A stretch of DNA of 38,920 bases from a virus. The notes under the pieces are model-generated. The model was given only the letters and a program-made list of their open reading frames with translations, did no database searches and had not been told where the DNA came from. Positions within the stretch are counted from its first letter, which is position 1; every line of letters begins with the position of its first letter. The DNA lies in the IMG/VR virus record IMGVR_UViG_3300017963_000461, positions 1-38,920 of that record, one strand, 5' to 3'. The translations under genes were made by a program, and so were the position numbers. Shown here piece by piece: positions 1-6,383 of this stretch.

Positions 1-481
1 ACTTCTGGTAATCACCAGAGACAGGGTTTTTGACGGTGGTAACGCCAGTATGGGCAAGCAGCAGCACTACCATGCCTCGAGACCTGCAGGCATCAAGCAT
101 TGGCAAAAGCTCTCTCATTGATTCACTGACCGCCGCCCAGCCTCGAGCATAGCCGCCGAAACCCTTTGGCCCCCAGTCGCCGCCAAACATTTCCTGGCAG
201 ACAGACTCTGCTGCCAGATCAGCAGCGCCGTTGATTGTGTCGATTACCAAGGTGCGGTAATCATGTTTTCCCTCTGCTACCTTTTTGACGTTGGCAAGAA
301 AAGACAACCAGTTGACAGCTACCGAAAACTGATCCACGGGCAAGTTGTCTACCCCTTCCTCCGTGGTGATGAATACCGGTGCTGGCGTGTCTGCGCCCAG
401 TGTGCTCTTGCCCACTTTCGGCGGGCCATAGACCACAATGCGCGGCGGTTGTCGTTTCCCTCTCACAATTCCTTCTAGCAT
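1..481 (-). CDS. Sak4-like recombination ATPase, N-terminal part (continues at 38920)
   Basis: This is the first 160 residues of a RecA-like P-loop ATPase of the phage Sak4 type, which is thought to assist single-strand annealing in phage recombination. The Walker A motif GPPKVGKST is at residues 19-27, the Walker B strand TLVID at 77-81, and a sensor-like LLAHTG lies near 141. The frame runs off the window edge after SGDYQK. If the six bases shared by both window ends are collapsed, it continues in frame into the C-terminal part at the right edge, for about 299 residues in total. The ATG at 481 follows a strong GGAGGAGAT ribosome site; the other nearby ATG at 486 meets a stop after three codons. 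It is the third gene of the leftward operon and is followed by an SSB-like protein and a Cas4-like nuclease. Confidence 0.9.
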   Translation of the reverse strand, partial: MLEGIVRGKRQPPRIVVYGPPKVGKSTLGADTPAPVFITTEEGVDNLPVDQFSVAVNWLSFLANVKKVAEGKHDYRTLVIDTINGAADLAAESVCQEMFGGDWGPKGFGGYARGWAAVSESMRELLPMLDACRSRGMVVLLLAHTGVTTVKNPVSGDYQK

Positions 482-482
482 T

Positions 483-668
483 TCATCTCCTCCAGTTGTA
501 ACGCCCCCAGCCTCCATTGGCTAGTGGGCTATCGTCTGCTGATGGTCCATAATCTGGGATTCTACTCCAGCGGCGCTTTTCCCATGACTGCTTGCGGTAC
601 TTCTCGCGCTCAATTGCGCGCTCCATTTCAATAGCTTCTTGTTGCTCTTTTGTCAAGCGCTCTGTCAT
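483..668 (-). CDS. Small charged protein, 61 aa, unknown
   Basis: The product is highly charged. The first 30 residues are rich in Glu, Lys and Arg and probably helical, and the tail is rich in Gly, Trp and Asn. I recognise no family. The frame is open further upstream, but the ATG at 668 overlaps the stop of the preceding small membrane gene (ATGA), which points to translational coupling and decides the start. The next gene, the Sak4-like ATPase, starts only two bases after the stop. Confidence 0.65.
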   Translation of the reverse strand: MTERLTKEQQEAIEMERAIEREKYRKQSWEKRRWSRIPDYGPSADDSPLANGGWGRYNWRR

Positions 669-805
669 TGCAGCACCAGTACCACAATAAGCGCTGAAGC
701 AAGCGCCAAGCAAAAGGCAACAGATCCCCAGGCTCTTATTCGCGCTTTTCGCCTTTCGCGCAAATAGCGATCCATCATTGGTGAATGCTTGTCAAAGTAT
801 ATCAT
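665..805 (-). CDS. Small membrane protein, 46 aa
   Basis: This is the first gene of the leftward operon. It has a basic N-terminal half and a single hydrophobic segment at about residues 27-45, so it is probably an N-in inner-membrane peptide. An AAAGGAA ribosome site lies about seven bases before the ATG, and the stop overlaps the next start. No family is recognisable. Its position directly behind the early promoter would suit a host-takeover or exclusion peptide, but that is only inference. Confidence 0.65.
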   Translation of the reverse strand: MIYFDKHSPMMDRYLRERRKARIRAWGSVAFCLALASALIVVLVLQ

Positions 806-825
806 GGTGCGTTCCTTTTATTTGC

Positions 826-861
826 GGCGCCCCGGGCCTGGGGGGAATAGCCCGGGGCGCC
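826..861. promoter_or_regulatory. GC-rich perfect hairpin in the leftward leader
   Basis: A perfect 12-bp inverted repeat (826-837 with 850-861, arm GGCGCCCCGGGC) has a 12-nt loop. It sits in the leader of the leftward transcript, between the promoter and the first gene at 805. No U-tract follows on either strand, so it is not a standard terminator. An attenuator, antiterminator or RNA-stability element is possible. Confidence 0.6.
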
Positions 862-970
862 TTCCTGCCCCGCTGCGAAAGGAGGGACAGAGGGCAGGTT
901 TTTGATTTGCTCTTTCCGATACTCTTTCAAGGTGCACCCTTTCTCGCTGCTTCCCTGCAGCGTGGGGAGG

Positions 971-999
971 TTTATACCCGATCTAGATTCTACTGTCAA
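971..999 (-). promoter_or_regulatory. Leftward sigma70-type promoter
   Basis: On the minus strand there is a perfect -35 box TTGACA (999-994), a 17-bp spacer and a -10 box TATAAA (976-971). Transcription would begin near 964 and feed the leftward operon starting at 805. The -35 box lies inside the 24-bp palindrome at 994-1017, so a protein bound there should block this promoter. Confidence 0.75.
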
Positions 1000-1017
1000 G
1001 TAGAAATCTACTTGACA
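994..1017. promoter_or_regulatory. 24-bp palindromic operator candidate
   Basis: Two 11-bp arms (TGTCAAGTAGA and its exact complement) flank AA. The site covers the leftward -35 box and lies just upstream of the rightward promoter at 1036-1063, where a dimeric regulator could control both directions. I found no second copy by eye. Candidate regulators encoded here are the Fis-type protein (32147-32359) and the excisionase-like HTH protein (12285-12488); a host protein is equally possible. Confidence 0.7.
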
Positions 1018-1035
1018 CTTGACGAAAGAAAGCGC

Positions 1036-1063
1036 TTGACACCAACAGTCAAATTGGTACAAT
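1036..1063 (+). promoter_or_regulatory. Rightward sigma70-type promoter
   Basis: A perfect TTGACA -35 box (1036-1041), a 16-bp spacer and TACAAT -10 box (1058-1063) precede the small membrane gene at 1085 and the methyltransferase. The start of transcription should be near 1070, giving a very short leader. It is divergent from the leftward promoter at 971-999. Confidence 0.75.
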
Positions 1064-1084
1064 GCCCCGCGAAAGGAGGGAACA

Positions 1085-1219
1085 ATGAAAGCACATTACC
1101 CGGTATCATGGAAAGATTACCTCAAAGAGGCTGCCCATATTGCGCTAATGGCGCCTGTTGCGTTTGGCGCAAGTGTTGTGCTTGCGGTGGCTATCTTCGT
1201 TCAGCAGAAGAAAGATTGA
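1085..1219 (+). CDS. Small membrane protein, 44 aa
   Basis: This is the first gene of the rightward block. It has a polar N-terminus, a hydrophobic segment at about residues 17-39 rich in Ala and Val, and a short QQKKD tail. The ribosome site is strong (AAAGGAGGGAA just before the ATG). It mirrors the 46-aa membrane peptide that opens the divergent operon, so both early operons begin with a single-span membrane peptide. Its function is unknown. Confidence 0.7.
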   Translation: MKAHYPVSWKDYLKEAAHIALMAPVAFGASVVLAVAIFVQQKKD

Positions 1220-1228
1220 GCTGCGCCT

Positions 1229-1978
1229 ATGACAATCTGGCGCAACGATAGCGGGACGATGGAGCTCAGGCTAGGAAAATGGCAAGATGTGCTCGCTGAT
1301 GTGACCGAGTGCGGTGCGGTGATCACTGATCCACCGTATACCCAAAGGACAGAGCGCGGCTTTCGCACTTGTGGTGTCCGTGTGGGCGGAAGAAGCAAAG
1401 GCAATGCAAATACGATAGTGGGTATGGGATATGACCCCATCGACCAAGAATATTGTAAGTATTTGGTTTCATATTGGACAGAAAAAACGGCTGGCTGGTT
1501 GCTGTTTTTTTGTGATCATATATCGTTTAGGTGGTGGGAGAGTGCTATTGGCGATGTAGGCCGATATGTTTTCCCTCCGGTGATATGGGTTAAAAAAGGT
1601 GCTGCGCCGCGCATGTCCTGTGACGGCCCCGCGTCACAATGTGAATATATCGCAGTTGGCCGTCCGAGAGAAAAACGATTTCTTTCATGGGGGGCACTGC
1701 CTGGCTGGTATATAGACAATGCAGTTAGTCATGGTCGCGAATGGAATGGTATTTCTGGTGCAAAGCCACTGAAGCTAATGCGGAATATTATAAATGATTA
1801 TACTAGACCAAATGATTTGATAATTGATCTACATGTTGGCGGTGGCACCACCCTGCTCGCAGCAGCCATAGAAGGCCGGCGCGCTATCGGCGCTGAGTGC
1901 GATCCAGAAACATTCGAGAAGGCAGTCAAGCGACTATCGCGTGGCTATACGCCAAGCATGCTCGATATGATGGAGTAA
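1229..1978 (+). CDS. DNA methyltransferase (DPPY type)
   Basis: This is an S-adenosylmethionine-dependent DNA amino-methyltransferase, modifying N6-adenine or N4-cytosine. The catalytic motif DPPY is at residues 34-37. The cofactor-binding motif comes late, as DLHVGGGTT at 200-208, followed by IGAECD. That order is typical of class beta enzymes; the usual Phe of the second motif is replaced by His. The first ATG has a weak ribosome site, and the Met at residue 11 is an alternative start. The 249-aa length suits a solitary phage methylase, and no restriction gene is adjacent. It may protect the genome from host restriction. The middle of the gene is AT-richer than its neighbours, which hints at transfer. 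Confidence 0.88.
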   Translation: MTIWRNDSGTMELRLGKWQDVLADVTECGAVITDPPYTQRTERGFRTCGVRVGGRSKGNANTIVGMGYDPIDQEYCKYLVSYWTEKTAGWLLFFCDHISFRWWESAIGDVGRYVFPPVIWVKKGAAPRMSCDGPASQCEYIAVGRPREKRFLSWGALPGWYIDNAVSHGREWNGISGAKPLKLMRNIINDYTRPNDLIIDLHVGGGTTLLAAAIEGRRAIGAECDPETFEKAVKRLSRGYTPSMLDMME

Positions 1979-1980
1979 CA

Positions 1981-2220
1981 ATGCCCCCACTACTACGCAA
2001 CTTTAAGATCTCTTTCACACTAGACGAAACAGAGTGTGCCACTTTCCAAGAGCTAATAGAGCTGCAGTATGGCCCGCCCGTCACTGCTGGCATGGTGGAG
2101 CGCCACATCAAAAATGAGATGGAATCGCAGGTGAGGGATCTGCTCTCTTGGGTAAAGCAGGCTGCGAAGCGGCGGCGGCTGGAGGCAAGAGGGAAGCTTG
2201 CCAATAGCGATCGGAAATGA
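1981..2220 (+). CDS. Hypothetical protein, 79 aa
   Basis: This small protein has a beta-like N-terminus and a basic, probably helical C-terminal half containing an AKRRRLEAR stretch. The frame is open further upstream inside the methyltransferase, but the ATG at 1981 lies two bases after the methyltransferase stop with GGAG upstream. It probably shares that transcript. Nucleic-acid binding is possible from its charge, but no family is recognised. Confidence 0.6.
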   Translation: MPPLLRNFKISFTLDETECATFQELIELQYGPPVTAGMVERHIKNEMESQVRDLLSWVKQAAKRRRLEARGKLANSDRK

Positions 2221-2233
2221 TACGGTATTAGTG

Positions 2234-2262
2234 TTGACACTGGGAGTCCATTCGGTTATTAT
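2234..2262 (+). promoter_or_regulatory. Sigma70-type promoter for the replication operon
   Basis: A TTGACA -35 box (2234-2239), a 17-bp spacer and a TATTAT -10 box (2257-2262) lie between the 79-aa gene and the replication genes. Transcription would start near 2269 and leave a leader of about 100 nt before the GTG at 2368. That leader carries the inverted repeats described separately. Confidence 0.75.
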
Positions 2263-2271
2263 GCCTGCCGT

Positions 2272-2341
2272 TGGCCCCAGATATGCCAACGTAAATAGTT
2301 TTCCTGTCTCCCATGACGTCTTGTCTGGGGCCAGTCATGGG
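2272..2341 (+). promoter_or_regulatory. Leader with two competing inverted repeats
   Basis: Ten bases at 2272-2281 (TGGCCCCAGA) are the exact complement of 2324-2333. Eight bases at 2310-2317 (CCCATGAC) are the exact complement of 2334-2341. The pairs interleave, and the two right-hand arms are directly adjacent, so both helices can hardly form together. The RNA should switch between two hairpins upstream of the replication gene start at 2368. It could be a protein-binding or small-RNA-controlled leader, or the repeats could act as DNA sites near an origin. Confidence 0.5.
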
Positions 2342-2367
2342 AGGCGGGAAATTTTTTAGGATGTGCA

Positions 2368-3057
2368 GTGGCAAACGATTTCCGATTGCAAGTAGGCTTC
2401 CTAACTCACCCGAAAACAAGACTGCTCAAAAGATACTGCGGCGCAGACGGAGTGCTTGGCATGATATCGCTTATTGAATTCTGCGCAATGAACAATAGCC
2501 GCTGCACTGGTGACCTTGCTGGCATGACAAATGACGAAATAGAAGCAGCTGCAGACTGGCAAGGCATTTCTGGTGAGCTAATCGCTGGACTTGAGAAGGC
2601 TAAGTTTCTAGATGGCCAGAATGATTGCTGGAAAATACATGACTTTGAAGAGCACAACCCATGGGTAGCAGGAAGCAAGCGCAGATCAGAGTCCGCCAAG
2701 CATGCGGCCCGCATGCGGTGGGCATGCGATCCGCATACAATCCGCAATGCCCCGTCTCCGTCTCCGTCTCCGTCTCCTCATCAGTCAGCTATAGAATTAG
2801 CAACGCTAACTGCAGCAGACATGGAAGCTCACCTATACGACTGGATAGGCCCAGCAAACAAAAACCAAGCCGCCCTAACAGCCATATGCCCAGTCACCAG
2901 AGAAGAACTACAAACAGCAAAAGAAAAAATGGCCGACAAAGCAGAAAACCCTTGCTGGCCATGGCTAATCACTGCTATAAAAAACGCCAGAAAGGGGCCA
3001 AAGAAAACAAAGACCACAATAGCTGAAGAACTGGAAAAATTGGAGTACCTCGCATGA
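2368..3057 (+). CDS. Phage replication protein (O/DnaD-like initiator)
   Basis: The 229-aa product has the plan of phage replisome organisers. An N-terminal region looks like a winged-helix domain and ends with HDFEEHNPWV. A basic segment rich in Ser, Lys and Arg follows at about residues 103-117, then a Pro-Ser linker near 129-136 and a C-terminal helical part with a CWPWLITAI core. It starts with GTG behind AGGATG and overlaps the next gene by four bases (ATGA). The small loader-like gene and the DnaB helicase directly downstream support a role in origin recognition. The linker is coded by a short tandem repeat. Confidence 0.65.
   Translation: MANDFRLQVGFLTHPKTRLLKRYCGADGVLGMISLIEFCAMNNSRCTGDLAGMTNDEIEAAADWQGISGELIAGLEKAKFLDGQNDCWKIHDFEEHNPWVAGSKRRSESAKHAARMRWACDPHTIRNAPSPSPSPSPHQSAIELATLTAADMEAHLYDWIGPANKNQAALTAICPVTREELQTAKEKMADKAENPCWPWLITAIKNARKGPKKTKTTIAEELEKLEYLA
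2752..2777 (+). repeat. CCGTCT hexamer tandem repeat
   Basis: About four copies of CCGTCT encode the Pro-Ser linker of the replication protein. A slip by one whole unit adds or removes two residues without breaking the frame, so linker length may vary between isolates. Confidence 0.75.
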
Positions 3058-3380
3058 AGATACCAGAAGAATTCAGGGAAACAGTTGTAACGCTACTCGC
3101 AACATATGGCCGGCTATACAGTCCAGAGACAGCCGCAAAAGCAGTCCTTGGCTATTGGTGGACACTAGAGGCAGAAGAGCTACCAGACATCGCCAGAGCT
3201 GCAAAAGAAGCAACTCGAATACTAGACCGCTGCCCCACGCCAAAAGACATACTCGAGCTATGTCAAGACTACCGCAGGCGCAGAGAGAAAAATACCACAA
3301 GAGAAATAACACCAGAAGAACGCCGCAAAGCTCAAGCAGAATTCTACCGCCAGCTGGAGCGCGTCAATGGAAACGCCTGA
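3054..3380 (+). CDS. Possible helicase-loader-like protein, 108 aa
   Basis: The mostly helical, charged product lies between the initiator-like gene (ATGA overlap) and the DnaB helicase (14-base overlap). Residues 1-75 contain a YWW segment and a CPTPKDILEL motif, a pattern like the N-terminal domain of small helicase loaders of the G39P kind. The C-terminal third is rich in Arg, Lys and Glu. The loader assignment rests mostly on gene order; the family match is only an impression. Confidence 0.5.
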   Translation: MKIPEEFRETVVTLLATYGRLYSPETAAKAVLGYWWTLEAEELPDIARAAKEATRILDRCPTPKDILELCQDYRRRREKNTTREITPEERRKAQAEFYRQLERVNGNA

Positions 3381-4662
3381 AGAGCAGATCCGCTTCTTAG
3401 CCACTGCTCTAGAAAGCCCACCACTGCTCGACACAGTTATCGGCAAACTCGAGCCACGACATCTTACAGCTCCAGCTGCAGAAGTCTGGCGGCATATGCT
3501 CTCTATGTGGCAAGATGGCATTTCCCCAGATGAAATGCTACTTTTCAATGACGTATCAGATGAGCATGCACGCCGCGTCATTATGGACACAAGCGACTAT
3601 CGCCCATTACTGCGCACACCAGAAAGCCTAGAGCCACTTGCAAAGCCAATCCTTCAACAATACCAGCGGCAACAAATACAAGCCACCTGCAAAGCAACAG
3701 CACTAGCAGCGCAAAAGCCAGAGACAAACACAGATACACTCCTTACCACAGCATTAGAAGACTTCTCCGCACTACAAGTAACCACAACCGATGAGTGGTT
3801 ACCAGCGCCCACGCTTGCACGCCAAGCCTGGCAAACACTTTCCGAGATTGCAGAAGCAAACGGAAAACTACTCGGACTCCCAACGGGACTCCCTTCCCTT
3901 GATGGCGCCCTCCACGGCCTACGGGCAGGCCACCTGATTGTGCTGGCCGCACGCCCCGCAATGGGCAAGTCTTCTCTGGCCCGCAATATTGCTCTGCATG
4001 CAGCCCTCCAAGGCTTTCCAGTTGGCATTGTCTCGCTTGAGATGACAGCAAAAGAAATCATTTTCTACACGATATGCAGCTATGCCAAGGTAAGCGCAAG
4101 CAGCATATATGCAAATACGTACAACACGCAAGACATGCAAGAACTAAGCGCGGCGACACAAAAGATTAATGACCTTCCACTTCACGTCATAGACGATAGC
4201 TCATTGACAATACCGCGCCTTAGAGCATCTGCCAGAAGGCTTGCGAAAAACAAAGGCGCCAAGCTCATTATCATAGACTATATGCAGCTCATTTCCTCAC
4301 CAATAGGTGCCTATTCTCGAGAAAGAGAAGTTGCGAAAATAAGCGGCGCACTAAAAAACCTTGCCAAAGAGTTAGACATAGCTATTCTCGCTCTGTCGCA
4401 ACTCAACAGAGCACTAGAAGCACGCACCGTCAAAAGACCGCAGCTTTCCGACCTGCGCGAATCAGGCTCAATTGAACAAGACGCAGATGCAGTGCTACTC
4501 CTTCACCGGCCAGAGTACTACGATGAAAACGCAACAAAAGGACTAGCGGATCTAATTCTCGCGAAAAACAGACACGGGCCCGTGTCAACGCATCACCTAA
4601 CCTGGATACCAGAATACACTACCTTCAAAGATGGCGCGCCAGCAGATGAATGGTACAAGTAA
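3367..4662 (+). CDS. Replicative DnaB-like helicase
   Basis: This is a hexameric 5'-3' replicative helicase of 431 aa, close to normal DnaB length. An N-terminal DnaB domain (about residues 1-110) and a linker precede the RecA-like motor. Walker A is ARPAMGKS at 195-202 and Walker B is IIIDYMQL at 301-308. The later motifs LSQLNR and the arginine-finger region LRESGSIEQDAD are also present. It overlaps the preceding small gene by 14 bases and the following gene by a TAATG junction. No phage polymerase or primase was found, so the host replisome is probably recruited through this protein. Confidence 0.95.
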   Translation: METPEEQIRFLATALESPPLLDTVIGKLEPRHLTAPAAEVWRHMLSMWQDGISPDEMLLFNDVSDEHARRVIMDTSDYRPLLRTPESLEPLAKPILQQYQRQQIQATCKATALAAQKPETNTDTLLTTALEDFSALQVTTTDEWLPAPTLARQAWQTLSEIAEANGKLLGLPTGLPSLDGALHGLRAGHLIVLAARPAMGKSSLARNIALHAALQGFPVGIVSLEMTAKEIIFYTICSYAKVSASSIYANTYNTQDMQELSAATQKINDLPLHVIDDSSLTIPRLRASARRLAKNKGAKLIIIDYMQLISSPIGAYSREREVAKISGALKNLAKELDIAILALSQLNRALEARTVKRPQLSDLRESGSIEQDADAVLLLHRPEYYDENATKGLADLILAKNRHGPVSTHHLTWIPEYTTFKDGAPADEWYK

Positions 4663-4850
4663 TGATTATTGCAAGTGAATTACAAAAAGGCGACATCCTT
4701 AAAACACCAAAAGGCGCACTATGGCAAGTGCTCAGCACAGAGCCACTTGCACTACAGCGCTACGATGTAGACTACTACTGGGAGTGGCACCCCACCCCAA
4801 ATCAATTCAACCGCGCAAATATGCGCAAATGGAGGGCAAACAATGAGTAA
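4662..4850 (+). CDS. Hypothetical protein, 62 aa
   Basis: The product resembles a small beta-barrel, with KGDILKTPKGALWQV near its start and an aromatic middle. An in-frame ATG at 4650 also exists, but the ATG at 4662 forms a TAATG stop-start junction with the helicase and is preferred. The stop lies inside the start region of the next gene. It is probably part of the replication operon; no family is recognised. Confidence 0.6.
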   Translation: MIIASELQKGDILKTPKGALWQVLSTEPLALQRYDVDYYWEWHPTPNQFNRANMRKWRANNE

Positions 4851-5025
4851 GAAACAGCTAAACTTCTGGGGCGTGTTCCTTGCTGGCTCAGCCTGCGGTG
4901 CATGGCTCACTACGCCGATTACACACTACACAGGACACTTAGCCGCTGGGCTGCTGTTCTCTGTTGTGCTCAGTATCCTGTCTGGTGCTGTGTACTTCAT
5001 TGGGAAAGACCGGGTAGCGGAGTGA
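4843..5025 (+). CDS. Small membrane protein, 60 aa, two spans
   Basis: Two hydrophobic segments (about residues 8-25 and 31-52) are joined by a short polar loop, and a charged GKDRVAE tail follows. A GGAGGG ribosome site lies eight bases before the ATG. The stop overlaps the GTG of the nuclease gene. Its role is unknown; it sits between replication and recombination-type genes. Confidence 0.65.
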   Translation: MSKKQLNFWGVFLAGSACGAWLTTPITHYTGHLAAGLLFSVVLSILSGAVYFIGKDRVAE

Positions 5026-5312
5026 CTGCGCGCAACACCTGGAAAGCTGTAGAGCGCCGCGTGGCGTCCTACTTCAACGCAGAGCGTACACCGCTATCAG
5101 GAGGCAACTCGAAGATAACGCGCAGCGATACTCTACACAATGAGCTTTTCATAGAAGTGAAAATGCGCAAAAAGCACAGCGCAGTTACTCTATGGGACGA
5201 AACAAACGCACTAGCGCGCAAGGAAGACAAGACGCCTGTGGTAGCGCTTGCCGAAAAAGGTAGACCGGGCTTTTGGATACTTGTGCATAGTGAACACCTT
5301 TCGAGGTTGTAG
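5022..5312 (+). CDS. PD-(D/E)XK nuclease, Holliday-junction-resolvase-like
   Basis: This 96-aa protein has the plan of small phage resolvase-like nucleases. An N-terminal helix TWKAVERRVA is followed by a basic Gly-Asn loop, then an acidic core with LFIEVKMRK (residues 42-50, the ExK signature) and a later Trp-containing strand. Many phages carry such enzymes near the replication genes to resolve branched DNA before packaging. The GTG at 5022 overlaps the previous stop and gives a family-like length; longer upstream frames run inside the membrane-protein gene. The exact substrate is inferred. Confidence 0.7.
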   Translation: MTARNTWKAVERRVASYFNAERTPLSGGNSKITRSDTLHNELFIEVKMRKKHSAVTLWDETNALARKEDKTPVVALAEKGRPGFWILVHSEHLSRL

Positions 5313-5313
5313 A

Positions 5314-5865
5314 ATGATAGAAGAGAGCTGCATTCGCTGTCGTGATAAAAGAGAATATCTTGATGCGATATTATGTGATGCAGGTTTTTCTTCTGTTCTC
5401 GGAGAATATTTCTATATTGTAAATGAGAAAGCAGAATCTATTTATTTATTACTTGTGGACAAAGAGGTTGTGTATGTTGGGCGAACAAAAGCTCTTAGAA
5501 AACGAATAGCGCAGCACAGAAAGAATAAAAAGTTTGACACTGTGCTTGCCGTAGACGTCAAAGAAGAAATTGCCTATTGTGTGGAGGCGCTTCTATATGA
5601 TGCACTAAAACCGAAATACAACAAAGAAAGACCAAATAGAAGAAGTATATCAGAGGAAGAATATTGCTACGGCAACTATAATATGCCAACAACGATTTTC
5701 GATAATGCAATGTATGCTAACTTTGAATTGAACACCAAAAACAAGTGTCTCACCGAGTTGGGCACTAACTATTTTAAGCGCGCAATGGAAGCTGCGGATA
5801 AAATAACAAGCGCTATTTACTATGCACAAGAAGTATTTGAAATGGACACAGAGGAAACATCATGA
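5314..5865 (+). CDS. GIY-YIG nuclease domain protein
   Basis: This 183-aa protein has a GIY-YIG-type endonuclease core at about residues 40-110. IYLLLVDKEVVYVGRT matches the paired GIY and YIG strands, then comes a basic KRIAQH segment and a conserved Glu before LKPKYN. The start at 5314 is chosen because it follows the upstream stop directly. The gene is AT-richer than its neighbours and uses AGA and ATA codons often, like free-standing homing endonucleases or moron genes. It lies between the resolvase-like nuclease and the small terminase gene, with which it overlaps by four bases. Confidence 0.75.
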   Translation: MIEESCIRCRDKREYLDAILCDAGFSSVLGEYFYIVNEKAESIYLLLVDKEVVYVGRTKALRKRIAQHRKNKKFDTVLAVDVKEEIAYCVEALLYDALKPKYNKERPNRRSISEEEYCYGNYNMPTTIFDNAMYANFELNTKNKCLTELGTNYFKRAMEAADKITSAIYYAQEVFEMDTEETS

Positions 5866-6383
5866 CGCGCAAAGCCAAGCAGAATCAAACAGATCCCTCA
5901 ACGGACGGCAAAAAGACAAGAGGGCGCAGCAGGAATAGTGCGGACAAAGCACGCATTGCCGTCAGAGAAACAAAAGCGCTTGAGCTTAGGCAGAAAGGAA
6001 TGTCATACCGTGAAATAGCTGCAGAGCTAGAATGCTCGCCTGATACTGCAATGCGCGACATTACAAGAGCACTGGCCAAATGCGCAGATCTGTCAAAGAA
6101 AGAGGCAGAGCACTATAGGGAAATAGAAACACAGAGACTAGACAAACTATTATCAGCGGTGTGGTCAGATGCAACAAAAAAGAACGGCAATGTGAAACTA
6201 GGCGCAGTGCAGACCGCCATCCGCATACTAGAATCACGCCGCAAGCTACTAGGCCTAGACTCACCAGAAAAGCACACAGCAGATCTCTCACCAGAAGCAC
6301 AAGAGCTACTAGAGTACCTGCGCCACATGAAAGAACAAAGGCAAAAAGCCATTGATGCAGAGTTTACTACAAGCACTGACTGA
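5862..6383 (+). CDS. Terminase small subunit
   Basis: The 173-aa protein carries a helix-turn-helix at about residues 37-65 (LRQKGMSYREIAAELECSPDTA), a helical middle and an acidic C-terminus. This layout and the overlap with the large terminase gene match phage small terminases, which recognise the packaging site on concatemeric DNA and recruit the motor. The start overlaps the previous stop (ATGA). The assignment rests on the HTH, the size and the gene order. Confidence 0.75.
   Translation: MTRKAKQNQTDPSTDGKKTRGRSRNSADKARIAVRETKALELRQKGMSYREIAAELECSPDTAMRDITRALAKCADLSKKEAEHYREIETQRLDKLLSAVWSDATKKNGNVKLGAVQTAIRILESRRKLLGLDSPEKHTADLSPEAQELLEYLRHMKEQRQKAIDAEFTTSTD

Noticed and set aside
802-1062. 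86-codon minus-strand frame in the leader
   Set aside because: Its start lies upstream of the predicted leftward transcription start and it overlaps the operator; a shorter TTG-started part is conceivable but unsupported.
778-1251. 157-codon plus-strand frame
   Set aside because: It crosses both promoters, the palindrome and the start of the 44-aa gene, which has the better ribosome site.
2272-2341. H-type pseudoknot from the two inverted repeats
   Set aside because: The right arms are directly adjacent, leaving no loop to cross the 10-bp stem, so alternative hairpins are more likely than a full pseudoknot.
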